Position numbers and translations under genes: made by a program. Source: Candolleomyces eurysporus (lineage: Eukaryota; Basidiomycota; Agaricomycetes; Agaricales; Psathyrellaceae). From it: 64,000 nt of DNA. The notes under the pieces were generated by a model. The model did not search any database. It saw only the letters and a list, made by a program, of their open reading frames with translations, and was not told the DNA's origin. Below, one piece after another: positions 35,983 through 46,176 of this stretch. Location: the NCBI GenBank assembly GCA_027579435.1, contig JANBPK010000933.1, positions 46,565-110,564 on the forward strand. Reading direction: 5' to 3'. Position 1 is the first letter of the stretch; each line of letters starts with the position of its first letter.

Positions 35983-37662
35983 ATGGCTCTCCCTCTGAGT
36001 CCCTCCTTGGCCAGGTCCCTCGCACAGCGTGAAATTTCTCAGGTTTGCTCGAGTCCATCACAATATTAAGCTTTTCTAACCTCCAAACCCTCAAACTTTC
36101 AGTATCTTGTGCGTTTCATATGACTTTGCAGTCTTGTGAGGTTGGGTATTTACCGCGTGCCAAAATCACTGCAGGACGTCGCCTGCTGTACCCTCATGGT
36201 GCGTTGCCTGGTGGGTTGGTTGCTGCGTCAAATTCATTGATATCAGGTTGCCGACTATCTCCACACGTTTCCGAGTGAGGTACGCTTGGCCTGATCCCTG
36301 ATACCAGTATACGTTGTCGTGAATTCATAACAAGATGCTTGATCCTTAGGTTCGATTAATATGGCCAGCCCCTTGGAGTGTCCCGAAAGTGCTGTTCCTG
36401 ATGGTGCGATACTATGGGATGGTAAACTTGGCTCTCGCCCTACGCTGTAAGTGTCAAGTGCAAGCAGGCTTTGAGTGTATGGAGCTCAGCCTCTAACTCG
36501 AACCTCTATGATAGACAACTTTCCCGCGCACAACACTCCAAGCGGCTGCAAATTGTTGCTTCTGGAAGTTGCTAGTAGGTCCAGTCAACCCTCACAAGCT
36601 CATTGCCCACTGATCAACCGCTGCCCATCAGTATCGACTGCCTTAATTATAGTTCTATCTGAAGGTAATCTTGCGGTAGGCATCTATGCGATGACTGCAT
36701 CTGACGCAATCTTTATAGCGATCCTCTTTGTTCGTTTATACGGCTTTAGCGGCAGAGCTAAACGCGTCTTTGTGCTCTCCATCATCTCCGGTATTGTCAG
36801 TCATTCGAAGCGCTTCCCTTCTACTCGAGTAGCGTCCTCAATGCGGTGTGTTTCAGGGGCTTAGCAGTGCCGCAATGGCACTTCTGGCCAGATTCTACCG
36901 CACAGTGATTTGTACGTTCCTTTTTTCGAACTTTACCTTCCTCAGAGCTGACTGTCTTCAAATAGATCTAGAATCGCCAATTCCTCACGAGTGCATTCGC
37001 GGCGGTGGAAATCACAAGTTACTGGGAGCAGTGTTTACACTCCTCTTATCTAATGGAATCAGTACGGCCTCGTCCCAGACTGACAATGCTACATTGAGGT
37101 ATCTTACACGTTAATGCAGTCGCAATGCTCGGAATGCTGTTCATCATGTACCGAAAATACAAGGCCCTCAGAAGTTCTTTGATCAAGACTTTTTACAGAG
37201 ATGGGATCGGTTACTTCGTCTGTTTGTCAGGTGAGTTTCTAATGTTTGTCGCGACCTGCTCGGAGATTTAACCAGTCACCTTACAGCCTTGGCGCTAACA
37301 AACCTCGTCCTGAACTTTGCACCGGGAGTAAGGCTCGATCATCTCAACTAGGGTGTTTCCTGTGCTGATCGAGCTCTCTTAGATATCCTCTGCTTATCGG
37401 TTCATACTTTCGCAGTACGTCAAAGCATGGTTCCTTCAATGTTGAGAATGCTAGAGCTTACACTTCGTTTCTTCTCGTCAGACCTGAAGCCATCTTTCAT
37501 GCCATTCTTTCAACTCGAATGTTACTCCACCTCCGGTCTATCGCACATCGCGAGTCCAAAGGTGTACCCGGGGCCAGCGACGAGACGTGGGGTGCTGCCT
37601 ATAACACGGCTGGTCGCGAGTATAATGGGCAGTCGGAGATATCAACTATGCGATTCGCTTAG
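35983..37662 (+). CDS. DUF6533-type multi-spanning membrane protein (gene B)
   Basis: Exons on the plus strand: 35983-36042, a possible 6 nt exon at about 36103-36108, 36175-36198, 36247-36279, 36350-36446, 36515-36574, 36632-36664, 36719-36795, 36857-36911, 36966-37061, 37120-37230, 37287-37327, 37383-37414 and 37482-37662. The sum is 906 nt (301 residues) without stops. The DUF6533 block reads DYLHTFPSEVRLIW...VPKVLFLMVRYYGM; later helices (AILFVRLYGFSG, LLGAVFTLLLSN, IAMLGMLFIMYRKY) match genes A and C. Exon lengths equal those of A and C apart from whole-codon changes. The very start is the least certain part. The tail ends soon after HAILSTRMLLHLRS, making this the shortest of the three. 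Confidence 0.75.
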
Positions 37663-37754
37663 GGTGGATGGACAAACTAGTACCATACAAGCGGCAAAAC
37701 GAGCACTTAAGAAAGAAATGCATATCGTGGGTGAGAAGAAACTTCAATCCTTCG

Positions 37755-38105
37755 TTAAAGGAAACAGAATGAAATGCCAGAGGCTCTGTTGAACTCGATC
37801 AAAACTCGGGTATCTGAGTAGTAAGCGTGAATCTTGATTGCGAGGATGACAGTGACGTTGGCACACGCCAACCCTGGTACCCGTTTGAGCGGTACCAATC
37901 CAGACGACAGAGGATCGAGGTGTCTCATTAGCCAAACATAAAAAATAAATAAGGTCATTCTAGTAATACAGGACTTGCTCATCAGACAAACAGACAAAGC
38001 AGACGAGTCCACCCCAATAACAGATGAACTCCAAACTCGAAATGACCGAGTTATTGTCGGCGCATTCCTTCTACAGACGATGCCAACTTTCAGCATCCAA
38101 TTCAT
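37755..38105 (-). pseudogene. Fragment of a fourth DUF6533 gene (gene D)
   Basis: On the minus strand, sequence matching the second half of exon 10 (YWGGLVCFVCLS), exon 11 (LACANVTVILAIK) and the start of exon 12 (EGLKF) of gene C is recognisable, with intron-like spacers. The donor after exon 10 has changed from GTGAGT-like to GATGAG and no upstream exons exist. It lies directly downstream of gene C, so a partial tandem duplication is likely. Confidence 0.6.
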
Positions 38106-38134
38106 CCTCTTGCATATTTTTTGAATAAAAGGCT

Positions 38135-40125
38135 CTAGCTCCGTCCCTCGTCACGCAGGATCTCCTCAATATAATTTTCGCTGTGATTTGGCGCGCCAGG
38201 TTTCTCCATCGTGTCTTGTTGCACGGTATGCTTGAGCCCCTCCGCGTGATCCGCAAATCTCGAAGGAGACGGTGTCCTGCCAGTGCCTGAGAAGGTGTTC
38301 TGGCCGGTCGAATCGTCAATTTCATCCAAAGGTCTTCCGAATCCGCGGCTACGATGGTGCGGGTCTTGCACTGACTGTGTCGCTTCAGTGGAGAAAGCAG
38401 ATGGAGATGCAAAACTTATGCGCTCGGTTGATCGTGATCGATACTCGAGTCCTGATACTGCCCAGCCTCCCCCGCCACCAAAATCGTCACTAATTCCATG
38501 GTGACAGGGATTTTCAGTCCATGAACGTAGACGGAGAATCATTCTGGTGGACAGGATGGCATGAATACATGTCTCTGGTCTAACAGAGGTCAGCGTGAAC
38601 GCTTGAGAGAAATGGTCTAAGCATGTGATGAGTGGTGGGAACGTACTGGACAAGGAGGAACTTCAATCCGTCGTCCTGGAAGATGCGATGAGAGGTTAAT
38701 TTTTAAACAAGGACAAGGCTTGAGTAGTAACTGCGAACCTTGACTCCGAGGAGTACGATGACGTTGGCACAAGCCAAACCTAGTAAAAGTCGATTTAGCG
38801 CTGCCTTCTTGGACGATGGACAACGAAGATGTCTCACCAGACAAACAGAGGAAATAAACGAGCCCATCCTGATAGAAGATAGACAACAAGCTTGAAGTCT
38901 CGAGGTCCCCGTACCTCCTAAGCGTAATGTATAGCATGCAAAGCATGATGACTATAACATAGTGATCAACCGGAAAATTATGAGAGAGCTCGGAGAACAA
39001 AGGACTGGGGACAAACCGGAGACACTGCAAAGCAACAGCGAGAAGCAAATCCCTAGGAGGGTAATATTTGCTTCCGCCGGCATACAGACAACGTTGCGCA
39101 CTGGAAGTTCCACAACTGCCATAAAAAGGAGGTGTCGTCAAGTCCGTTGGTAAGTTGCTTCACAGTCGAGGGGCGGCGCGTTTGACGTACATTTGACGCT
39201 CTGTAAGAACCGCGCAAGCAACCATATTTCAGAAGCCTGAATGGCCTATGCCATTTGAGCTGATGTTAGCAATTCCTCTCACAAAGGATCAGTAGTTGAG
39301 ACTAACAATAAATTGGGAAATGAGAAAAGCGAGAAGTCTCTTGTCTCCTCCAGAGAAGGCGTGTACTCGAATAACCAAAATGGCTAACGGTGTTGATCAG
39401 ATCTCGATCAATAAATATAGAGTCGTAACACACCCTCGGACGCGATGACTGTGAGCTTCGATGAAACTGTGCAATTTCGAAAAGAAATTGTGATTTTGCC
39501 GGCAAGGCGACTGAGCGATTATCTTCGACGACTGAAGGTAGGCTTACTTGCATCGCGAACGAGTGCAGAACCACATTGTTCGGCTGAGAGATTGGTTGGT
39601 ACACTATCTGTTATGGGATCACCTTTGAGAAGGCTGGGTGAGGAATGTAAAGTATGCTCACAAGCCCAAGCGAAGACCACGTGAACAAGGGTGTAGTAAC
39701 GAATTGCGAAGAACAAGACTTTCGGCAGGCTCAGAGGTGTCCGCCACATTAACCGAACCTGTTAGTGGATACTCGGTCAAGGTTGAGAGACATGGCTACG
39801 GCACTCTTCTCCATACCTCGTCCGGGAAGGTGTGCAAGAAGTCAACAACCTAGCCAGCACTAATTCAGTGGGTACGGCTGAAACAATTTTTTTCGACTGA
39901 CCACGAGTGCGAAGCTGCTAGCTGTCTAAATCCGAGCAACAGTTGTCCGGTTGAAATGACAGGGCAATCGAATAGGATCTCAACACGCACAAGGTACTGT
40001 TGCAGGAGGGTTTCATTCCATTCGCGCATGGAGAGTATATGGAGAAGTAGACTCACGCTCACATATTGCGTCGAAGTGTAAGCTTGAACAATGGTATTGT
40101 ACATGGTATCCGGCGGTGCGGCCAT
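38135..40125 (-). CDS. DUF6533-type multi-spanning membrane protein (gene C)
   Basis: Thirteen exons: 40125-40057, 39925-39902, 39849-39817, 39758-39662, 39607-39548, 39466-39434, 39383-39307, 39245-39191, 39115-39017, 38951-38838, 38779-38739, 38675-38647 and 38579-38135, total 1176 nt, 391 residues, no stops. DUF6533 block: VVDFLHTFPDEVRLMW...LPKVLFFAIRYY. About seven hydrophobic helices follow, then a 140-residue soluble tail rich in Ser, Gly and charged residues. The first twelve exons have exactly the lengths of gene A (69, 24, 33, 97, 60, 33, 77, 55, 99, 114, 41, 29). Function of this family is unknown; it is presumed to sit in the plasma or an internal membrane. Confidence 0.83.
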
Positions 40126-41241
40126 GACGCAATATGGGAGTGCAGAGACGGGCAGATGCTGGGACGTTAACCTGACTAAAGAATTTTGAACTGTGAGTAA
40201 GGCGCATTAAATAACCTCCTCGTCAAGATTTCAAATGTCCATCTTTGTCTACCTTTGTCCTTTCGAAGTTCACGAGTCAAGGCGCTAGTGAGCAAATATC
40301 ACGAATCAAGCGCTAAGTCATCGCATATTTCTCAGCTTCAACCTGTTTCCTGCCATCGGAACTCTATTGTTTCAACAGCCATGAGGTTCAGTGGTTTGGC
40401 GCTTACAGGGACAATGCTTCACTATTGATTTAAATCCACTTGGTTGGTGTTATACTCAGCGCAATGCATATCTGCACCATTCGTTGTCCCTACCGTGCCG
40501 AAATACACGAATATGGGCGCCACATGAAGTGACATCACGGAGCAAGAGCTCAAGTTTTGCCACCTCGCGACTGTCCTCGCAACCCACTCCGTATGCAAGC
40601 TTATTTCGTTCTCTCCGCCATTTGAGGACGTTATTGATCCTTCCACTGACCTGCCAGCCGCATCTCCTGGCCTATCCTTCCATCGGAATTCTTTGTTAAA
40701 ATCAATTATGATCCTGAGATCTGGCGCTCAGACGCTCCCCGTGGCCGCTTCCCCTGTGTTCCACCCAGATCCAACCTGAAACTTCGTCTCTATTATGACC
40801 TCTACTTCAGCTGGGTTTCATCAACACCTACTCCACCCTTATTCTATTGTCCTTTTCCTTGTATTATCAATCGCCGCGCGTTGGTCCTCAAAATTTTAAT
40901 GACGTTGCTCGATTTGTGGTGTTAACTGGATTCAGCCGAGGAAAGGGCGGTAGATGGAAGTTTGAGTGTACCTGAGAATAGCCGCTCATCGTGTATGTCA
41001 ACCTCGGAGTCACCCGTGCAGCCCGAACTAGTACACCTCTGGACGACGCACTATTTACCTTGACTAAGGGCTATCTTCAATAGATCGGAAAGAAGTGAGC
41101 ACGATCTTCTGTGAATACAATTTATAGCTTAATGCAGTTAATCATGACAGTGAGGAGGAGCCTAGCGTGGGGACATTGGAATCGGGAACTGGAGCTTGTC
41201 TTCGCCTACCATACGCACGGCATAGGTTCGTATACTGGACA
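40126..41241. other. Intergenic spacer
   Basis: Upstream of gene C; short frames on both strands but no recognisable gene. Confidence 0.5.
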
Positions 41242-41268
41242 GTGACCCCCAGTGAAAAATCGATCAGA
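41242..41268 (+). repeat. Left terminal inverted repeat
   Basis: 27 bp, pairs with 42628-42654 with two mismatches (third and sixth positions). Confidence 0.75.
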
Positions 41269-41849
41269 ACCCGATCAGATCCTGAGCGGAACTGCGAGCC
41301 CTCGCCAGAGCTCACCAGAAATTCTCAATTTTCTGACCAGTTCTGGCAGGGCCAGCTAGATTACCGCCCTCAAACCCCAAATTCCTGGTGGGTCCTGGAG
41401 CGACAATTTGTCAAGACGGTGCAATCTCGTTATTTCTCGCAGGGCCTCAAAATTTCGGGATCGGTCAGAACCTGTCAGATGCTATCAGAAATATTCAGAC
41501 GATGGGAGAGGCTATCGGAAGTGGTCTGGGGTAACAATTGTGGAATTTCTCTACTCTAAATACATATTTCTGTACACATAAGAACGTATCAGAAGGATAT
41601 CAGGCGGCATCAGAGACTGCCCGGCATTGCCAGACATTCCAGAGAGCCACAGGAGCTACAGGACCGCGTCAGATTCGAGACGGATAGATTCATATGCGTA
41701 CCCCAAGTACTCGCCCTGGCGGTGGCAGGATCATTGGAAGCAGCGGACCCGAATCAAGCTTCAAGAGAGTTCTTCTTGCGAAACAGTGCGAATACTTTTC
41801 TATTCATGAGGTGAAAGTGAGAATGAGTCTGAGATTAATATAACTGACT

Positions 41850-42140
41850 TACATACTTCGCTTGGTTAAGCTGTTTGTCGAGGAAGGCTGCGGACAGGGG
41901 AAGAGTCGAGTTGAAGAGGCAAAAGTAGGGTTCCAAGCAGGAGAGCGAGAGCGATGAGGAGGGAAGCCGAGACGCCGAGAGCTGGAGATTCACAAGCGCA
42001 TCGTAGAAAATTTCTCTGAGGGAATCAAACACTCACATAAGACAGTAGACGGAAGATACCCCACAGCGGGTTCGTTGTTGCATCGGCGCGGCCAGCATAG
42101 ACGGCTGTGGGGTCTCCATTGGCATTGCAAGCGATACTTA
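41850..42140 (-). pseudogene. Exon-like fragment inside the TIR element
   Basis: On the minus strand a segment reading CNANGDPTAVYAGRAD...LWGIFRLLSY ends at a GTGAGT donor near 42035, and a following piece encodes a hydrophobic stretch (ASLLIALALLLGTLLLPL) ending at a GTAAGT donor near 41850. It looks like exons of a host membrane protein carried by the element. No complete gene is present and the parent gene was not identified. Confidence 0.35.
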
Positions 42141-42627
42141 TCGAGCTCCAGAAAGGCGATCTATTGGAAGAGTAGGAGGATGCAAGAGGTGGTGATCATG
42201 GGCTCAGGAGAAGGGTGTTCAAAGGGATAGACTAAGAGGAGAACCGAAGGGGCGGGGGAGAGTGAGAGCAGGAGCAAAGGAGGGTACCTGAACGGAATCG
42301 GCGTACTCGCCTTTCGTGACCGTGACAAGTCACGCTTCTCCTGGGTGACATGCCGATGAATCGACTTTTTGCAGCAAGTCCCGGTCAAAGACGGCTGCTG
42401 TAGGCAGTCTAATTAGAGCAGAGTTGGCGTGTTGCGTTTTGGTCTTTCTGAAAGCACTGGGCCTCGTGGGAACTATCGCGTTGGGTCATCGGATCATCAT
42501 ATGGATGATCGATTCGCTCATCTGAAGCTTTCACGATTCTTGGAATTCTTGAGGTTTCTGGCGATCGCTCGCCATTCCCGACAGATTTCCAGAATCTCTG
42601 ACAGAGACTCCTACCGCCAGAAACTCT

Positions 42628-42654
42628 CTGATCGATTTTTCACTGGGAGTGACC
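42628..42654 (-). repeat. Right terminal inverted repeat
   Basis: Reverse complement matches the left repeat at 25 of 27 positions. Confidence 0.75.
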
Positions 42655-42883
42655 TCCGAGTCCTCTAGCCATTCCGGCAGACCGACCTTGAAAACACACG
42701 CACACACTTATCCATCAACCCATCAGTTCAGGATCCACGTGGCGCATAGGGTCCTAGAAGACAAAAGAAAAGAGACAAAAGCGGCGTCAAAAAAAACCAA
42801 GCGGTTGAAACTCATCATCTTGTGTGGCTCCAGGCTCACCTCAATGTTCACACCTTTCGTCACAACACCCCTTATCCTGCACG

Positions 42884-43544
42884 CTAAATTACAACTTCAA
42901 ACACAACCCTGAACCTCTCCGAGTACCCCGCATCACTCAACTCGGTCTCGGAGGTATCCGACTCGCGAGTCGCCGCTGGCGTGGAAGACGCGTCTATATT
43001 TCCCGTAGACTTCGAGGATCTGAGTCCTGACGCACCTCTTGTACTTTCGGCTTCGCTCGGTGGTGTTACATCTTCCGGAATTCTAGGAGGAAGGGGTGGG
43101 AGAGGAGGCGTTATGGTGTTATCGTCACTCGCTTTCTTGTGCCCAGAGAAAGTCCTGGCGGTGCTAGTAACGACCTTACGGATGGGCGATTTCTGGGTGG
43201 CTGAAGCTGGCAGCGGGCGAAGGTCGGTTATTGGAGGAGTGTGTGCATCGCTGACAAGAACGACGTCTGCAGCCTCTTTATGTAAGGCTTTCCACATTCT
43301 CGTGTCTTGGTCGGGGCTTGTGTTTGACCGATGACTTGCTTCAACAATCTACGATAGTGATGAAGGCGACATCGACGTCGGCATATCTATACGGCAAGGT
43401 TTGTCCAAGCTACTCTCTTACCATTGGCGAGCCATATTTTCTTCTTGTCTTTGGAAGGCTCGCATCCATGAATGAACATTTCTTGCGCGTGTAATCAAAC
43501 AGGCGACTCTGTGAGTCAACGAAACCCGCATGGTCCATCACCAT
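42884..43544 (-). CDS. Unknown protein, related to the gene at 43956-44578, truncated
   Basis: Exon 1 43544-43422 and exon 2 43348-42884 join in phase (195 residues). The N-terminus has DYTRKKCSFMDASLPKTRRK and SPMIVEASHRS, the middle is Ser/Pro-rich, and the end (SETELSDAGYSERFRVVF) matches ISETNLSRAGYSEKFRVVF of the neighbouring gene; there the frame diverges and stops. Sequence matching the neighbour's second exon (DPMRH...LPEWLEDSEV) remains at about 42660-42750 but with a TGA, and the TIR element begins right after it. So this copy has probably lost its 3' end to the insertion. No domain recognised. Confidence 0.5.
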
Positions 43545-43955
43545 TTAGCTTAGCTCTGGGTCGATCGGCCCTTTTACTGACTATTGCTGTTGCCATCGGT
43601 TAGCAAATTGGGAAATAAACTCCACCTCTCCAACTCAGACTTTGCAAGTTTGCCCTCGGAACCAACTGGTACCGGGAGGTACCTGAACTCGAAACAATGG
43701 AGTTGTACAAGAGTGTGATCTACCAAAAGCTCGAGTCGTAGGTTGTAGCATTTCTCGTTTGGTCTTTCGAAGGCGGATGAAATGAGCCTCACTTGGATAC
43801 ATGCCGTGGACTTGGCGGATTGTGAAGGCAAATCTTTATGAGTAGTATACTTACCGAGTCATATATGACATTAACAGTTGAGAAAAAGAAGACGTCTTGG
43901 GAAACGCAATGGAAGCGTTCACGATATACAGTGAAGAGCAGAATGTGCGAGGACA

Positions 43956-44578
43956 TTAGAATCGCAAAAGGGAGATCATCTCCCTCAGCGCCGAGTCGCT
44001 TTCGACGAGCTCGGAATATCTTATGGAGTATGGCGAGGGGTCTACCCCCCGCAAGATGGGTTCCTCCAGCCACTCCGGAATGCCATGTGTATCTATGAAG
44101 TCATTCATATTCTCACAATCTGGGTGGCGCATAGGATCCTAGAAAATGACAAAAGAGCCGATTTAGAATCACCTTAGTTTAGAACCGCTCCATAGCCTCC
44201 AGAGGACGTAACACTCACCATCTTTTGCAACTCAAGTTCCAACAAAAGTTTCCCATTAAGCATCAACCTATCCCTCTCCTGCATACTCAAACAGTCCCAC
44301 AACCTCCTGAAAACCACCCTGAACTTCTCTGAATAACCCGCACGACTCAAATTGGTCTCGGAGATATCAGCCTCGCGAGTGAGGCCATTCGCATTGAATA
44401 CTTGGGTATATTTTTCGTAGGCCTCGAGGATCACGTATCTCATGTACTTGTCGCTTCGCTTGGCAGGAGCTACGTCCTCTGGCATCTTGAAGGCAGTGGT
44501 ATGCGCTTTAGTCTTCTTGGGTCTACCTCTGGTAGAGTTGGACCTGCCAGCCGGGTTAGTAGTACCAGTCTTGAGCAT
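43956..44578 (-). CDS. Unknown 180-residue protein with AT-hook-like motif
   Basis: Exon 1 44578-44219 and exon 2 44138-43956 are joined by an 80 nt GT-AG intron into 543 nt. Residues near 12-22 (STRGRPKKTKA) contain an RGRPKK core like an AT-hook, suggesting DNA binding. A helical region follows (YMRYVILEAYEKYTQVFNAN, LWDCLSMQERDRLMLNGKLL) and the second exon encodes DPMRHPDCENMNDF...IPEWLEEPILRG. ATG 44578 was chosen because the upstream in-frame candidate at 44584 is GTG. Its paralog at 42884-43544 lies just downstream in the same orientation. Function unknown; a nuclear role is inference from the AT-hook only. Confidence 0.62.
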
Positions 44579-45328
44579 GGTCACAAATTTAGCAATATCT
44601 GGTCAGTCGACAGTGGGAGCGGGGAAAGGAAAGGTTCGTTGGCTGGTAGAGGTGTGTGGGACATTAGGGACAACATCCTGAGTCAGTCAAATAGTCTTTC
44701 ACATTTGGTGGCTTGTTCGTCGCGAGTGCTTTGACTCACCACAAAGAGGGATCAATTCTACAATTACCAGCAAAGCATGACCCGCAGCTTGGTCTGATCA
44801 CTCTTGGTATCGTCGGACAATGCTGTGGCTTTGAAAACATGATCCTCTCTCGATAATGAATGGCGTTGTTCGTGAAGACGGGCGACCACGCCAGTCAATT
44901 AAATCTTCATCTGCATAGACTTGTATTGTAATAAGTTGACTCAGGCTCGCTTGTTTTCTGCGTGTCGGAAATTCGAACCGTGTTGCAGCGACAATTGTCG
45001 TCCAGGGGTGGCGTGGTGTGGCAATCGCGGGCTTTCCGTGTCTGATTATATTCTGCTCCACTGCCCTACAAGTTTTCGGCCGATAGTCTCCGCTTGCACT
45101 CATGTCCTCAATACCGAAAACCTACCTACCTGCCAAAATCTCAGTTTGGGTGTAAATAGAACCCTCGAAGGAGGTCGAAAGGTAGGCGAGCAATTCCATC
45201 TCGTATCTAGTACTCCCGTCAGAGAAACTGAGGTTAACCATGATTTGAGCGGGGCAGTAACCCGGAAGCGACCACTGATCGCAGGTATCCGCACATATTG
45301 ACCGTCCCGTACATAAAGCTATCTGCTT
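44579..45328. other. Intergenic spacer
   Basis: No supported gene; short frames on both strands lack splice or family support. Confidence 0.5.
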
Positions 45329-45885
45329 TCAGTCGCCTTTGAAACCCTTCGACCCCTTCTTCTTTGAAGAAGAGAGAAGGATCATTGTAATGGTATAGAT
45401 ACTCCCGTTGAGAAAGGTCATCAGCATTGTTGCACTGCCCAATTGCCACTCGCGAGGAGTAGCACAAGTCAAGCCAGCTAGCAAGGCCCAAACACCGTTC
45501 ATGACGACTGTGAAAGATGCATTGGTAGTGGTTAGGTTTCGCCAGCTTCCGATCGTCGTCATAATTAGATGGGACAACGCACTTATTGGTTGTCGAGCGG
45601 CTGGTCCTTGATATGATGCAACAACCGATCCTATGCCCACTGCTGCAACCATGCAAGCTATAGCATGGTTGAAGCTAGGAGCAGCTGCAGCAGACGAGAG
45701 GTGCTGTCGGACGAGAAAAGTCATTGCATGTTTACAGGGAAGAGGAGGACGATACTTACCAGCCCAGTCCAACGATGGAGAGCTCTGGTAGCAACCGACT
45801 CATAAACCAACGAAGGCTTGACTGCTAGTATCGCGGCAACGATGATATCGCCCGCTCCTTTGAGCCTCATCAATGTGTCGGCCAT
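45329..45885 (-). CDS. Small integral membrane protein, unknown
   Basis: Exon 1 45885-45760 and exon 2 45703-45329 join in phase 0 across a 56 nt intron, giving 166 residues. Three or four hydrophobic segments are visible (GDIIVAAILAV, HAIACMVAAVGIGSVVA, FTVVMNGVWALLAGL, LMTFLNGSIYTITMIL) and the C-terminus is basic (SSSKKKGSKGFKG). It resembles short four-helix membrane proteins common in fungi, but no family can be named. It lies just outside the left edge of the helicase duplication. Confidence 0.65.
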
Positions 45886-46176
45886 GGATGTTGGCAAGTT
45901 GTTGGTGAAAGAAAGTAGGTTAAGTGAATAACGCGCGGTATCCACGAGGCTATGTATGGGGAAACGTCAAAAAGCATTTATATATTGCCGTTCCTGAAAA
46001 CCAATCATATCGTGTCAGGGTGCTCGAACATAAACACAGGAGTATTGAGCAGCCGAACAAAAAAGATGAAGGTAACAGGGTTGGAGCCAATACACGAGGA
46101 AGCAAATGTCCTAGGAGGCACATAGACACCAGCGTACAGTAACGAAACCTTGAATGCGAAGACATACGTTCGAGGC

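Larger units (their letters stand above)
41242..42654. mobile_element. Non-autonomous terminal-inverted-repeat element
   Basis: About 1.4 kb bounded by 27 bp inverted repeats (41242-41268 and 42628-42654) identical at 25 positions, core CCCAGTGAAAAATCGATCAGA. Both subterminal regions (41260-41690 and 42520-42627) are dense in TCAGA/CCAGA or the complement. No transposase is encoded. The terminus resembles hAT-type ends (CAGTG) but no clear target duplication was found, so superfamily is open. The middle contains exon-like pieces on the minus strand. Confidence 0.68.

Noticed and set aside
41167..41559. 130-codon frame over the left end of the TIR element
   Set aside because: It runs across the inverted repeat and is made of the CAGA motif array.
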